NCBI RefSeq assembly: GCF_014638275.1
Contig: NZ_BMFJ01000003.1
Span: forward strand, 124,001 to 188,000
Reading direction: 5' to 3'
Length of the DNA: 64,000 nt
Source of the DNA: Primorskyibacter flagellatus
GTDB taxonomy: Bacteria > Pseudomonadota > Alphaproteobacteria > Rhodobacterales > Rhodobacteraceae
Part shown: positions 52,067 to 61,905 of the stretch, one piece after another
Numbering within the stretch: the first letter of the stretch is position 1
Layout of the letters: every line of letters starts with the position of its first letter
Program-made: the position numbers and the translations under genes
Notes under the pieces: generated by a model
The model's input: the letters and a program-made list of their open reading frames with translations, nothing else
Database searches by the model: none
Told to the model about the DNA's origin: nothing

Positions 52067-54066
52067 GTGTTTTCCTCTGGATCGAGTTTGATAAGTGGGG
52101 CGTGCCCGGCGACCGTATCGCCGGGTGCACAATAGATTTCAGTCACCACGCCCGCGACCGGCGCGGGCAGGCTTTGCAACAGCTTCATGGCCTCAAGCAC
52201 CACCAGCGTGTCTCCGGCTTTGACGCGATCGCCGAGTGCGACGCGCACCTCGGCCACGGCGCCGGGCATGGGTGCGGACAACAGGTCAGCGACGCCAGAC
52301 CCGCCGGTGGCACGTTGCAGATGCTGGTCTTCCAGCGTACGCAGGTCTGTCGCGGTCATTCCAGCAGGGGTTTGCAGGTGCACTCGCCAGTGACTCGGCG
52401 CGCGCACGACGTAAGCGATGCGCGAAAACGGAACCCCGTCGATGCGTCCGCTCAGACGGCATCCTGTTAAAGCGGCACTCTCGACCGTGATGGTCTGGCC
52501 GTCCGGTTGAATGGCAGTCAACCCCGACCCGGAGCCGTACATGCGGATCGGTTCGTCTTTGGTTGTGTCCCAATAGAAGGCCGCGCCGGACTGTCGCGCA
52601 GGGGCTGTGAGTCGCCATGACCCTAGGCTTTCCCAGGGCGACGCGCCCGCCGGCACGAGACGCAGATGCAGCGCCATCGCGGCAAAGGCCATGTCCCGGT
52701 GATCAGCGGACGATTCAGTCCAGCCGCCTGGAAACATCTCGGGCAGGTACGAGGTATGGTGACGGAACGCCGCAAAATCCGGGTGTGCCAGTAACGCGCG
52801 TTGATAGGCCAGGTTCAGGCCGACGCCGCCGACGGCAAAAGCATCGATCGCGGTGATCGCCCGGCGGATCGCCCCGGTCCGATCCGGCGCGTGGACGATC
52901 AGCTTGGCAATCATGGAATCGTAGTGGTGGCCGACGACCGAACCGCACTCTACCCCAGTGTCCAGCCGCACATCCGCAGGCGGCGCCCAAAGGGTGATCT
53001 CGCCCGTTTCGGGGTGAAAATTCTCGGCCGGGTTTTCGGCGGCGATGCGGATTTCAATGGCGTGCCCGTCAAACTGCACATCGCCTTGCGTCAGCGCCAG
53101 CGGCTCGCCCCGCGCGATGCGCAACTGCCATTCGACCAGATCGATGCCGGTGATCGCCTCGGTCACGGGGTGTTCCACCTGCAACCGGGTATTCATTTCC
53201 AGAAAGTAGTATTCACCGCGCCCGGGGTCATAGAGGTATTCCACCGTCCCGGCGGAGCGATAGCCGATCGCCTGCGCCAACCGCACCGCTGCCGCACGCA
53301 TTCGGTCGCGCACAGCCTCGGGAAGATCGGCGGCGGGGGCTTCTTCGATCAGCTTTTGGTGGTTGCGTTGCAGCGAACAATCGCGGTCGCCCAGATGCAG
53401 CACGGTGCCGTGAGTGTCGCCCAGAACCTGCACTTCGACGTGGCGGGCACGGGGCGCATAGCGTTCGAGGAACACCGCCGGATCGCCGAAGGCGCTCTGC
53501 GCTTCGGCCCGGGCAGATGCAATCGCTTCGGGTGCGTCGCCCAGATCGGAGACAAGCCGCATCCCGCGTCCGCCGCCGCCGGCGCTGGCCTTGACCAGAA
53601 AGGGGGTGCCAAGCGCCTCGGCCTCTTGCAGCAGGCGCGCGTCGGACTGATCCTCGCCGCGATAGCCGGGCAGGACGGGCACGCCTGCGGCTTCGGCGGC
53701 AGCCTTGGCCTCGATCTTGGAGCCCATCCGCGCGATAGCGTCGGGTTCCGGCCCGATGAACACAAGGCCCGCCGCCTCGACCGCCGCCGCGAAACCGGCA
53801 TTCTCAGACAGAAAACCATATCCCGGGTGCACCGCACCCGCGCCCGTCGCCCGCGCGGCCTCAAGGATGGCCTCGACGTTCAAATAACTGTCTGACGGGG
53901 CGGCCCCACCGATGCAGACGGCATGATCGGCCTCGGCCACGAAGGGCGCGTCGCGGTCCGCGTCCGAAAACACCGCTACGCTTTCCAGCCCCAGTTTGCG
54001 GCACCCGCGCTGGATGCGCCGGGCAATCTCGCCCCGGTTGGCGATCAGAACGCGGGTGAAGCTCAT
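52063..54066 (-). CDS. Biotin-dependent acyl-CoA carboxylase alpha subunit
   Basis: This 667-residue alpha subunit combines biotin carboxylase (about 1-445, with KASAGGGGRGMRLV and EMNTRLQVEHPVTEAITG), a middle linker domain and a C-terminal biotin carrier with LEAMKLL (biotinyl Lys628). With the beta subunit at 54867 it should carboxylate a branched or unsaturated acyl-CoA. It is a 3-methylcrotonyl- or geranyl-CoA carboxylase relative. Its start overlaps the hydratase stop (ATGA). Confidence 0.93.
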   Translation of the reverse strand: MSFTRVLIANRGEIARRIQRGCRKLGLESVAVFSDADRDAPFVAEADHAVCIGGAAPSDSYLNVEAILEAARATGAGAVHPGYGFLSENAGFAAAVEAAGLVFIGPEPDAIARMGSKIEAKAAAEAAGVPVLPGYRGEDQSDARLLQEAEALGTPFLVKASAGGGGRGMRLVSDLGDAPEAIASARAEAQSAFGDPAVFLERYAPRARHVEVQVLGDTHGTVLHLGDRDCSLQRNHQKLIEEAPAADLPEAVRDRMRAAAVRLAQAIGYRSAGTVEYLYDPGRGEYYFLEMNTRLQVEHPVTEAITGIDLVEWQLRIARGEPLALTQGDVQFDGHAIEIRIAAENPAENFHPETGEITLWAPPADVRLDTGVECGSVVGHHYDSMIAKLIVHAPDRTGAIRRAITAIDAFAVGGVGLNLAYQRALLAHPDFAAFRHHTSYLPEMFPGGWTESSADHRDMAFAAMALHLRLVPAGASPWESLGSWRLTAPARQSGAAFYWDTTKDEPIRMYGSGSGLTAIQPDGQTITVESAALTGCRLSGRIDGVPFSRIAYVVRAPSHWRVHLQTPAGMTATDLRTLEDQHLQRATGGSGVADLLSAPMPGAVAEVRVALGDRVKAGDTLVVLEAMKLLQSLPAPVAGVVTEIYCAPGDTVAGHAPLIKLDPEENT

Positions 54067-54857
54067 TTCACCCGCCATGACGGAACGCCCTTGTTGATGA
54101 AGCTGTTGATGCCTTCGATACCTTCCTCCGTCTCCCACGCATCGGCCAGCCGGTCGGCGGTGTAGATCATGTTGGTCTCCAGATCGTGGGACGCGACATA
54201 GGCGATCAGCGCCTTGGTATCGGCCACGGCACCCGGCGCGGCCTGAAGGTGATCATGCACCACCCGGTTCACCGTGGCGTCCAAGTCGCCCGGCGCGACA
54301 ACTTCGGTCAACAGACCGATCCGCTCGGCGCGGGCGGTGTCGAACAACGCCCCCGACAGCATGGTCTCACGCGAATGCACCTTGCCGATGCGGGCCACCA
54401 CGTAAGGCGATATATTCGCGGGCAGAAGGCCCAGCTTGACCTCGGTCAGACCGAAGCGCGCGCCTTCGGCGCCGATGGTGTAGTCGCAGACGGAAATCAT
54501 GCCGACACCGCCACCGTAAGCCGGACCGTTGATCCTCCCGATCAAGGGTTTGGGCAGCGTGTCAAGACGGCGCAACAGCCGCGCCAGCGTGGCGCTTTGT
54601 GCGACCCTTTCACTACGGGTTTTCTCGACATTAGAGGCGAACCAGTTGAAGTCGCCGCCCGCGCAGAAGCTCTTGCCCGCGCCGGTCAGGACCACAATAC
54701 GCACATCGTCATCTGCAGCCAGCTTTTCGGCGGCATCGTATAGCTCTGCGATCAATTCGCCATTCAGCGCATTGTGTTTGTCGGGGCGGTTGAGCGTCAG
54801 CGTGGCGACGCCACGCGCATCGGTTTCGATAAGGATCGTGTTGTAGGTATTGGTCAA
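54063..54857 (-). CDS. Enoyl-CoA hydratase/isomerase family protein
   Basis: This 264-residue crotonase-fold enzyme has RPDKHNALN, the oxyanion-hole segment SFCAGGDFNWF, and GRINGPAYGGGVGMISVCDY with RFGLTEVKLGLLPANISPYV. In Liu and Atu operons the equivalent gene hydrates the carboxylated product (methylglutaconyl-CoA or isohexenylglutaconyl-CoA). Here the substrate is inferred from neighbours only. It lies nine bases after the beta subunit and overlaps the alpha gene. Confidence 0.9.
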   Translation of the reverse strand: MTNTYNTILIETDARGVATLTLNRPDKHNALNGELIAELYDAAEKLAADDDVRIVVLTGAGKSFCAGGDFNWFASNVEKTRSERVAQSATLARLLRRLDTLPKPLIGRINGPAYGGGVGMISVCDYTIGAEGARFGLTEVKLGLLPANISPYVVARIGKVHSRETMLSGALFDTARAERIGLLTEVVAPGDLDATVNRVVHDHLQAAPGAVADTKALIAYVASHDLETNMIYTADRLADAWETEEGIEGINSFINKGVPSWRVK

Positions 54858-54866
54858 CTTGAAGCC

Positions 54867-56465
54867 TCACATTCTGAATACAGGCGTATGGCGACCGGCT
54901 TCGGGCACCGATGTCACGATGGCCAGACACAGGCCAAGGATATCGCGGGTTTGCGCGGGTTCGATCAGCCCGTCATCCCAAAGCCGCGAGGTGGCATAAT
55001 AGGGATCGGACTGTTCACCGTACTGGGCCCGAACCTGCTCCTCGATCAGCTTCATGTCGGCCTCCATCTTGCCCGGGTCGCCCCCTTTCTGGCGGCGCAG
55101 TTCCAGCATCACATTTGTGGCGATGTCGGCAGACATGGTGGCCAGTTCCGCCGTGGGCCAGGCAAAGAGAAAATTCGGGGCGAAACCACGTCCGCACATG
55201 CCGTAGTTGCCTGCCCCGTATGAGCCGCCCAAGAGGACCGACAGGCGCGGCACCTTGGCAACCGACATGGCATAGACCAGCTTGGCGCTGTCTTTGGCAA
55301 TGCCGCCGCGCTCGGCTTCGGTGCCGACCATGAAGCCCGAGATGTTGTGGAGGAACAAAAGCGGGATGTTGCGTTGATCGCACATCGACACGAATTGCGC
55401 GCCCTTGAGCGAACTGTCGGACACAAGCGCCCCATTATTTGCGAGAATGCCCACTCGATAGCCGTGAATCCGCGCGGTGCCGCAGACCAGCGTCTCACCC
55501 CATCCGGGCTTGAATTCGCGGAATTCGCCGGCGTCGATCATGCGCAGCAGAACCTCGCGCATGTCATAGGGCTGTTTGCGATCGGCGCTGATGACGCCAA
55601 GCAGTTCCTCTGGGTTGCGCGCCGGCGGCGCGCAGGTTGCATCGGGACCCATCGGGCGCGACAGGCCCAGTTCGGATACGATGTCGCGCATCAGAGCAAG
55701 CGCATGATACTCGTCCTCGGCCAGATGGTCAGACACACCGGAGACGCGCGAATGCATCTCGGCCCCCCCCAATGTTTCTCCATCAACCTCTTCGTTGATC
55801 GCCACCTTGACGATCGAGGGGCCGCCCAGATGGATGCGTGCGTTGCCGCGTACCATGATGACTTCGTCCGACAGGGCCGGGATATAGGCCCCACCGGCCG
55901 TGCAGCCTCCAAAGACCGCCGAGATCTGCGGCAGGCCGCTCGCGGACATGTTGGTTTGACGATAAAAGGAATTGCCGAAATGGCGGGCATCGGGGAAAAC
56001 CCGGTCCTGCTCTGGCAGATAGGCACCGCCGCAATCCACCAGATAGAGGCAGGGCAGCCGGTTCTCGGCTGCGATTTCCTGGGCGCGGATGTGTTTCTGC
56101 ACGGTTTCGTGATAGAAGGACCCACCCTTCACTGTCGCATCGTTGGCGATCACAACGCAGGGCAGCCCGTGGACGATCCCGATACCGGTCACGATCCCCG
56201 CACCGGGCACCTCGCCCCCGTATTGACCGTAGGCGGCAAGCGACGACAGCTCAAGAAACGCAGTGCCCGGATCCACCAGCAGGTCGATCCGTTCGCGGAC
56301 CAACAGCTTGCCGCGCTTGCGATGCCGCGCGACCATATCGGGGCGGCCGCCAGCCGTTGCTTCGGCGATCCGCGCACGCAGCGTTTCGACGCGCTCGCTT
56401 TGTGCGGCGTGGTTGCGGGTGTAGGTCTCTGATGCGGTCAGCACCGCTGTTTCAAGACGTGCCAT
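54867..56465 (-). CDS. Biotin-dependent acyl-CoA carboxylase beta subunit
   Basis: This 532-residue carboxyltransferase has the crotonase-like AccA/AccD double domain: VPGAGIVTGIGIVHGLPCVV, VFGGCTAGGAYIPALSDEVI, GGAEMHSRVSGVSDHLAEDE and GSYGAGNYGMCGRGF. It ends in VFRM, as methylcrotonyl-type subunits do. It partners the fused alpha subunit at 52063. ATG 56465 is four bases after the tetR stop, so it shares the operon. Confidence 0.92.
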   Translation of the reverse strand: MARLETAVLTASETYTRNHAAQSERVETLRARIAEATAGGRPDMVARHRKRGKLLVRERIDLLVDPGTAFLELSSLAAYGQYGGEVPGAGIVTGIGIVHGLPCVVIANDATVKGGSFYHETVQKHIRAQEIAAENRLPCLYLVDCGGAYLPEQDRVFPDARHFGNSFYRQTNMSASGLPQISAVFGGCTAGGAYIPALSDEVIMVRGNARIHLGGPSIVKVAINEEVDGETLGGAEMHSRVSGVSDHLAEDEYHALALMRDIVSELGLSRPMGPDATCAPPARNPEELLGVISADRKQPYDMREVLLRMIDAGEFREFKPGWGETLVCGTARIHGYRVGILANNGALVSDSSLKGAQFVSMCDQRNIPLLFLHNISGFMVGTEAERGGIAKDSAKLVYAMSVAKVPRLSVLLGGSYGAGNYGMCGRGFAPNFLFAWPTAELATMSADIATNVMLELRRQKGGDPGKMEADMKLIEEQVRAQYGEQSDPYYATSRLWDDGLIEPAQTRDILGLCLAIVTSVPEAGRHTPVFRM

Positions 56466-56469
56466 GAAG

Positions 56470-57099
56470 TCAGGTATCCTGTCTTTGGAGTATCCCGTTG
56501 AGGAACACATCGGCATAGGTGCGTGACAACGCATCGGCGCTACCGCGGTCCGGGTCGAACCAATCGAGCGTGGCGTTCAATGTACCGATCAGCATCAGGC
56601 GCAGGCGACGGATATCGACGTCTTGCTTCAGCGTGCCATCTTTCTTAAGCTGGGACAGAAGACTGTCCCACTCTGCCTCATAGGCCCTGCGCGTGGGCAA
56701 GTTGGCATCCCGGACGGATTGCGGCACCTGCCCGAAAATACGCACATTCGCCGATGTATAATCGCTCACATCAATAAGCGCGCGCAGATGCGCCCGGATC
56801 GCGGCGCGCAGTACCGTTTCGCCGTCGGCATCGGCCCGCAGGTCGGTGACGGCGTCTCTCATGCTCTCGTGAACGACTCGAATCCCTGCATCAAGAACGG
56901 CCGCGACGATCTCGTCCTTGGAACCGAAATGATAATATATGCTACCCGCCTTGATCCCGGCGGCCTCGGCAATTTTTCGGAGCGAAACGGACCCGTAGCG
57001 TTGTTCGCGGAAAAGCCGCGCGGCAATGTCCAGCACCCCATCCCGTCCAACCGCGCTGCGCGATGTCTCGTTGACTTTGATTGCCGTGTTTTGTGCCAT
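56470..57099 (-). CDS. TetR-family regulator
   Basis: This 209-residue protein has a typical TetR HTH near 20-66 (RDGVLDIAARLFREQRYGSV, SLRKIAEAAGIKAGSIYYHF). The ligand domain follows (MLIGTLNATLDWFDPDRG). As the first gene of the acyl-CoA operon it probably represses it until an acyl-CoA binds. A CTAAC/GTTAG repeat lies just upstream. Confidence 0.9.
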   Translation of the reverse strand: MAQNTAIKVNETSRSAVGRDGVLDIAARLFREQRYGSVSLRKIAEAAGIKAGSIYYHFGSKDEIVAAVLDAGIRVVHESMRDAVTDLRADADGETVLRAAIRAHLRALIDVSDYTSANVRIFGQVPQSVRDANLPTRRAYEAEWDSLLSQLKKDGTLKQDVDIRRLRLMLIGTLNATLDWFDPDRGSADALSRTYADVFLNGILQRQDT

Positions 57100-57121
57100 A
57101 TACTTTCGTATCGCCCCAACG

Positions 57122-57141
57122 CCTAACTAACGCCTGTTAGG
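57122..57141. promoter_or_regulatory. Candidate TetR operator before its own gene
   Basis: CCTAAC-N8-GTTAGG is an inverted repeat 23 bp from the tetR ATG. A related TCTACC-N4-GTTAGA lies before the thiolase gene (59374-59389). Both share the CTAMC...GTTAG core. Confidence 0.6.
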
Positions 57142-57243
57142 TTAATAACGCAAATGAGTAAATCGTCGTGATCGTGCCAGACTAGAGTTTGCGGAAAATT
57201 CCGCATTGGCGACCGCCAAGAGGCCGCCCAGACATTAGTGTGC

Positions 57244-57274
57244 TTGCCCGGACCCCGTCATCGGGTCCGGGCAA
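57244..57274 (-). terminator. Hairpin terminator after the SDR gene
   Basis: TTGCCCGGACCC (57244-57255) and GGGTCCGGGCAA (57263-57274) form a perfect 12-bp stem. No long T-run follows, so termination strength is uncertain. Confidence 0.6.
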
Positions 57275-57279
57275 ATGCC

Positions 57280-58110
57280 TTAGATCACGAAACCGCCACC
57301 GCAGATGACGTGCTGGCCTGAAATGAAGTTCGATTCCGGCGCACAGAACAGATAGACGGCACCGGCAGCTTCTTCCGGAGTGCCGACCCGGCCCAGCGGG
57401 ATCATGCGCTCCATCTGGGACAGGAGATCGGGATTCACGCCGACCTTGATCTCTTTTTCCTCGACCTTGATCGTGCTGTCGCCATCCGCGCTGCCTTCGG
57501 TCAAGCGGGTGCGAATCGGGCCGAAGGCGACGGCGTTGACGTTGACCTTATAGCGGCCCCATTCCTTGGCCATCGTCCGGGTGACCCCTAGGATACCGGC
57601 CTTTGCGGCGGAATAGTTGATCTGGCCAGCATTGCCGCCGGTCCCTGCGATGGACGAGATGTTGACCACCTTGCGGAACACCTCTTGCCCGGCGGCGGCC
57701 TCTTCCTTGGCCTTGGCGCTGATCACCGGCTGGGCAGCGCGCAGGATCTTGAAAGGTGCCGTCAGGTGGACGTCGATGATCGCCTGCCACTGTTCGTCGG
57801 ACATCTTCTGAACGACGCTATCCCAAGTGTAGCCTGCGTTGTTCACGATGATGTCTAACCCGCCAAAGCTGTCCACGCCGGTCTTGATGAACCGTTCGGC
57901 AAAACCGTCTTCGGTGACGCTGCCGGCACAGACCACGGCCTCAGCTCCCATTGCGCGCACCGCCTCGGCGGTTTCATTGGCCGGATCCGCATCCAGATCG
58001 TTGATCACCAGCCGGGCCCCTTCCGAGGCCAGTTTGAGAGCGATTTCGCGGCCAATGCCCCGGCCCGAGCCCGAGACCAGCGCCACGCGCCCGTCGAGTT
58101 TTCCAGTCAT
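57280..58110 (-). CDS. Short-chain dehydrogenase/reductase
   Basis: This 276-residue SDR has GSGRGIG for NAD(P) binding, NNAG near 90, a catalytic Ser in NISSIAG, and YSAAKAG with Tyr and Lys. It resembles 3-oxoacyl-thioester reductases or 3-hydroxyacyl-CoA dehydrogenases. In this context it may oxidise a hydroxyacyl-CoA in the degradation route. It lies 24 bp downstream of the thiolase gene and reads on the same strand. Confidence 0.9.
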   Translation of the reverse strand: MTGKLDGRVALVSGSGRGIGREIALKLASEGARLVINDLDADPANETAEAVRAMGAEAVVCAGSVTEDGFAERFIKTGVDSFGGLDIIVNNAGYTWDSVVQKMSDEQWQAIIDVHLTAPFKILRAAQPVISAKAKEEAAAGQEVFRKVVNISSIAGTGGNAGQINYSAAKAGILGVTRTMAKEWGRYKVNVNAVAFGPIRTRLTEGSADGDSTIKVEEKEIKVGVNPDLLSQMERMIPLGRVGTPEEAAGAVYLFCAPESNFISGQHVICGGGFVI

Positions 58111-58134
58111 ATTGATTCCTCCCGAAAGGCGCTA

Positions 58135-59319
58135 TCAGGCTTTTTCATAAAGCGTGGTGACGCAGGCCCCGCCGAGGCCCAGATTGTGCTGAAGCGCCAG
58201 ACGTGCGCCATCAACCTGGCGCGCATCTGCCTGGCCGCGAAGCTGCTGAACGAGCTCGGTACATTGCGCTAGGCCGGTCGCCCCAAGCGGATGGCCTTTG
58301 GACAAAAGACCGCCCGACGGGTTGGTCACGTATTTTCCGCCGTAGGTGTTGTCGCCATCATCAACGAATTTCGCCGCTTCGCCGCGACCGCAAAGGCCAA
58401 GCGCCTCATAGGTGATAAGCTCGTTGTGGGCGAAACAGTCGTGCAGTTCGACCACATCCACGTCCTCGGGCCCGATGCCCGCGTCCTCGTAAACCTGATC
58501 GGCGGCGCGCTTGGCCATCGAAAAGCCGACCACTTCGCGCATGTCATGGGCTTCGAAAGTTTCCGGGCCGTCCGTCGTCATGGCCTGCGCCGCGATCCGA
58601 ACCGAAATGTCCAGTCCGTGCTTGTCGGCGAATTTCTTGGAACAAATGATCGCGGCGGCCGCGCCACAGGTTGGCGGACAGGCCATGAGCTTGGTCATGA
58701 CGCCGGGCCAGACGACCTGGGCGGCCATGACGTCTTCCGCCGTCACCTCCTGCCGGAACAGGGCAACCGGATTCTTCGCAGCATGTCGGCTGGCCTTGGC
58801 GCGGATTTTTGCGAAGGTTTCCAGGGGGGTGCCGAACTCGTCCATATGCGCCTTGCCCGCACCGCCGAAGTACCGCAGCGCCAGCGGGATCTCGGCACTG
58901 CCAACCAGTTCGTCGGTTTCACTGTCGAATGCCGCAAACGGGCTGACCCGGTCATGGAACATCGCACCGATTGCGCCGGGCTGCATCTGTTCGAACCCAA
59001 GTGCCAGAGCACATTCGACCGCGCCGCTTTCAACTGCCTGCCTGGCCAGGAACAGGGCGGACGATCCGGTCGAGCAGTTGTTGTTCACATTCAGAACCGG
59101 GATGCCTGTCATTCCGACATGGTACAGGGCGCGCTGACCGCAGGTGCTGTCGCCATAGACATAGCCAACATAGGCCTGTTGGACTTTATCATAATCCAAC
59201 CCCGCGTCTGCCAGAGCGGACCGGGTCGCAGCGGTCGCCATCACATCGTAGCTTTCGGATTTTCCCGGCTTCTGGAACGGGACCATCCCAACGCCTGCAA
59301 CATAGGCTTTGTCTGTCAT
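58135..59319 (-). CDS. Thiolase-like (SCP-x/lipid-transfer type) protein
   Basis: This 394-residue protein has thiolase-fold motifs: VNNNCSTGSSALFLARQAVE with the reactive Cys, VVELHDCFAHNELI with the His region, and GGLLSKGHPLGATGLAQC. This is the SCP-x/acetyl-CoA acetyltransferase-like branch, which acts on branched or side-chain acyl-CoAs. ATG 59319 follows GGGAGAGAGA. The divergent promoter region holds the second CTAMC/GTTAG repeat. Confidence 0.88.
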   Translation of the reverse strand: MTDKAYVAGVGMVPFQKPGKSESYDVMATAATRSALADAGLDYDKVQQAYVGYVYGDSTCGQRALYHVGMTGIPVLNVNNNCSTGSSALFLARQAVESGAVECALALGFEQMQPGAIGAMFHDRVSPFAAFDSETDELVGSAEIPLALRYFGGAGKAHMDEFGTPLETFAKIRAKASRHAAKNPVALFRQEVTAEDVMAAQVVWPGVMTKLMACPPTCGAAAAIICSKKFADKHGLDISVRIAAQAMTTDGPETFEAHDMREVVGFSMAKRAADQVYEDAGIGPEDVDVVELHDCFAHNELITYEALGLCGRGEAAKFVDDGDNTYGGKYVTNPSGGLLSKGHPLGATGLAQCTELVQQLRGQADARQVDGARLALQHNLGLGGACVTTLYEKA

Positions 59320-59373
59320 TTCTCTCTCTCCCAAGTTCGGTCAGGCCACCCTAATCGGTCCGCCAGCCTATTT

Positions 59374-59389
59374 TCTACCATTTGTTAGA
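59374..59389. promoter_or_regulatory. Candidate TetR operator before the thiolase gene
   Basis: TCTACCATTTGTTAGA has near-symmetric arms (TCTAMC/GTTAGA) and resembles the repeat before tetR. A weaker half-match TCTAAC occurs at 59456-59461. The site lies in the divergent region between thiolase and the carbonic-anhydrase-like gene. Confidence 0.5.
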
Positions 59390-59572
59390 TTTTAAATCCC
59401 AACCTTGGGAAGTGTCAATATCGCCAAGCTGTGACGTAGGGAGCTTGCGCTATTTTCTAACTTGTGTTTGTTTTCGGGCCACACGCCCTGATCGGCGGCA
59501 CAATTGAGGGATTCTGGTCCCGGCGCAACCGCTGACAAGCGTTTAGCACTCAGCTTACGAAAGGTGGTCGGA

Positions 59573-60184
59573 ATGGCATACTGTTATGAGTTCAAGGGTT
59601 TTATACCCGTCGTGCCCGAGGATACATATGTCCACCCCCAGGCCGTTCTGATCGGAAATGTCATCTTGGGTCATGGATGCTACATCGGCCCCGGAGCAAG
59701 CTTGCGGGGCGATTTCGGCAGGATCGTGATCGGGGATGGAGCCAATGTTCAGGACAATTGCATCATCCATTCCTTTCCCGGCCGCGACGCCGTGGTGGAA
59801 AGCGACGGCCACATCGGCCATGGCGCGATCCTGCACGGTTGCACAGTGGGCCGGAACGCTCTGGTCGGAATGAATTCCGTCATTATGGATGGTGTAGAGC
59901 TTGGGGCGGAATCGATTGTCGGCGCGCAGGCGTTTGTGCGTGGCGAAACCGTGATTCCGCCGCGTTCGATGGTGGTGGGATCGCCGGCAAAGGTGATCCG
60001 CGAGGTCAGCGAGAAAGAAATCGCGTGGAAAACGCGCGGCACCGCGGAATACCAGCAACTTGCGCGCGACTGTCTGGCCGGATTGACGCCGGTCGAGCCG
60101 CTGAAGGCGGTCGAGGCAAACCGGCCCGGCATGGCGGCCTCTGACGTCGTCTCCATTCAGGAGGCGCGGCGGACATCGTCCTGA
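59573..60184 (+). CDS. Gamma-carbonic-anhydrase-like hexapeptide protein (PaaY family)
   Basis: This 203-residue protein has a left-handed beta-helix of hexapeptide repeats ([20 protein letters not shown]) and the metal His set in NCIIHSF and [10 protein letters not shown]. PaaY-type proteins are known thioesterases or carbonic anhydrases. The only plus-strand gene here, divergent from thiolase, it could supply bicarbonate for the carboxylases or hydrolyse thioesters. Both are inferred. AAAGGTGG precedes the ATG at 59573. Confidence 0.85.
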   Translation: MAYCYEFKGFIPVVPEDTYVHPQAVLIGNVILGHGCYIGPGASLRGDFGRIVIGDGANVQDNCIIHSFPGRDAVVESDGHIGHGAILHGCTVGRNALVGMNSVIMDGVELGAESIVGAQAFVRGETVIPPRSMVVGSPAKVIREVSEKEIAWKTRGTAEYQQLARDCLAGLTPVEPLKAVEANRPGMAASDVVSIQEARRTSS

Positions 60185-60295
60185 CCTGTCCGGGAACCGG
60201 ACCGGTCAGGACTACTTCAGATTCCGAAAGCGCCAGATGGAAGCGCCTTGACGCGGAACGGCACTCCCCGACCCGGTGTGCCGTCCCTCAAGCCT

Positions 60296-61903
60296 TTACA
60301 GACGGAAGATCCCGTAGTGCGGATCGTCGATCGGTGCATTGAGCGAGGCAGAAATCGACATGCCAAGCGCGTTGCGTGTGTCCGCCGGATCGAGGATGCC
60401 GTCGTCCCACAATTCCGAGGTCGAGGTATAAGCCTCGACATCGCGCTTGTATTTTTCCAGCACCGGTTCGCGGATCGCGGCGATTTCTTCTTCGGTCAGC
60501 TCTTTGCCTTCGCGCTGAAGCTGCCGAATCTTGACGTCCGCCATGGTATTTGCGGCCTGATCCGCCCCCATCACGCCGATCTCGGCCTGGGGCCACATGA
60601 ACAGCGTGCGCGCGTCCCAGGCCCGTCCGCACATCCCGTAGTTGCCGGCCCCGTAAGACGCATTGGCGATCACGGTAAACTTCGGCACGACCGAGCCGCC
60701 CTGCGCCATCAGCATCTTGGCGCCATCCTTGGCGATGCCTCGTTCTTCGTATTCGCGGCCCACCATATAGCCGGTGATGTTCTGGAAAAAGACCAGAGGC
60801 GTGCGGTTCTGGTTGCACAACTGCATGAAATGCGCTGCCTTGAGCGAACTGTCGTTGAACAGCACCCCGTTGTTGGCAAGGATGCCGACCTTGTAACCCC
60901 AGATATGGGCAAAGCCGCAAACCATCGTGGTGCCATAGTCGGGCTGGTATTCGTGAAAGCGCGAGCCATCGACGATCCGCGCCAGGACCTCGCGCATATC
61001 AAACTGGGTTTTCCGGTCCTTGGGGATGATCCCATAAAGCTCCTTGGGGTCGTAGTATGGCTCTTCAAAAGCGGCGGTTTCGATGATCGTTTTCGGGGTG
61101 CGCATCCATTGGCTGACAATCTCGCGCGCCAGTGAAAAGGCGTGTTGTTCGGTCGCGGCGCGATAGTCGCCGGTGCCCGATACCGAGGTGTGCATGACCG
61201 CGCCGCCAAGCTCCTGAACACCGACCTCTTCGCCGGTAGCCGCCTTGACCAGCGGGGGACCGCCAAGGAAAATCGCGCCTGTGCCTTCGATGATGATGTT
61301 GTAGTCGCTCAGCGTCGGCACATAGGCACCGCCAGCCGTGCAGTGTCCGCCGACCACGGCAATCTGCGGGATATTGGCCTGGCTCAGCTTGACCTGGTTG
61401 CGGAACACCCGCCCGCCCAGATACCGGTCGGGAAACACCCCGTGCTGCAGCGGCAGGAAACCGCCCGCGCTGTCGCAGATATGGATGACCGGCAGACGGT
61501 TTTCCAGCGCGACATCCAGAAGACGCACGACCTTTTTCACGGTATGCGGATACCAGGCACCGCCCTTGACGCTGGCATCATTGGCATGAATGGCGACCTC
61601 GCGGCCTTGCACGATGCCGATCCCCGTAACCACGCCTGCGCCGGGCACCACCCCGTCATATTCACGACAGGCCGCCAGGGTTGAAAATTCCAAAAACGGA
61701 GTGCCGGGGTCCAGCAGCAGTTTCAACCGCTCGCGCACGCCCAGTTTGTTCTGGCGGGCGAGGCGGTCGATATCGCGTTGCGGACGTTCGAAACGCGCCG
61801 CGTGCTGGCGAGCGTGGAATTCCTTCAGCCGTTCAGACATGGCGGCGAAATTTGCCTTGTAGTCGGCGGCATTGGTGTCGATCTGACTTTCAATTCTGCG
61901 CAT
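60296..61903 (-). CDS. Second acyl-CoA carboxylase beta subunit
   Basis: This 535-residue carboxyltransferase has PGAGVVTGIGIVQGREVAIH, VVGGHCTAGGAYVPTLSDYN, MHTSVSGTGDYRAATEQHA and ASYGAGNYGMCGRAWD, ending FRL. It differs from the first beta subunit, so a different substrate is likely. It is last in an operon with separate biotin carrier and carboxylase genes. ATG 61903 has GGAGGAG upstream, and the carrier gene stops three bases before it. Confidence 0.9.
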   Translation of the reverse strand: MRRIESQIDTNAADYKANFAAMSERLKEFHARQHAARFERPQRDIDRLARQNKLGVRERLKLLLDPGTPFLEFSTLAACREYDGVVPGAGVVTGIGIVQGREVAIHANDASVKGGAWYPHTVKKVVRLLDVALENRLPVIHICDSAGGFLPLQHGVFPDRYLGGRVFRNQVKLSQANIPQIAVVGGHCTAGGAYVPTLSDYNIIIEGTGAIFLGGPPLVKAATGEEVGVQELGGAVMHTSVSGTGDYRAATEQHAFSLAREIVSQWMRTPKTIIETAAFEEPYYDPKELYGIIPKDRKTQFDMREVLARIVDGSRFHEYQPDYGTTMVCGFAHIWGYKVGILANNGVLFNDSSLKAAHFMQLCNQNRTPLVFFQNITGYMVGREYEERGIAKDGAKMLMAQGGSVVPKFTVIANASYGAGNYGMCGRAWDARTLFMWPQAEIGVMGADQAANTMADVKIRQLQREGKELTEEEIAAIREPVLEKYKRDVEAYTSTSELWDDGILDPADTRNALGMSISASLNAPIDDPHYGIFRL

Positions 61904-61905
61904 GG

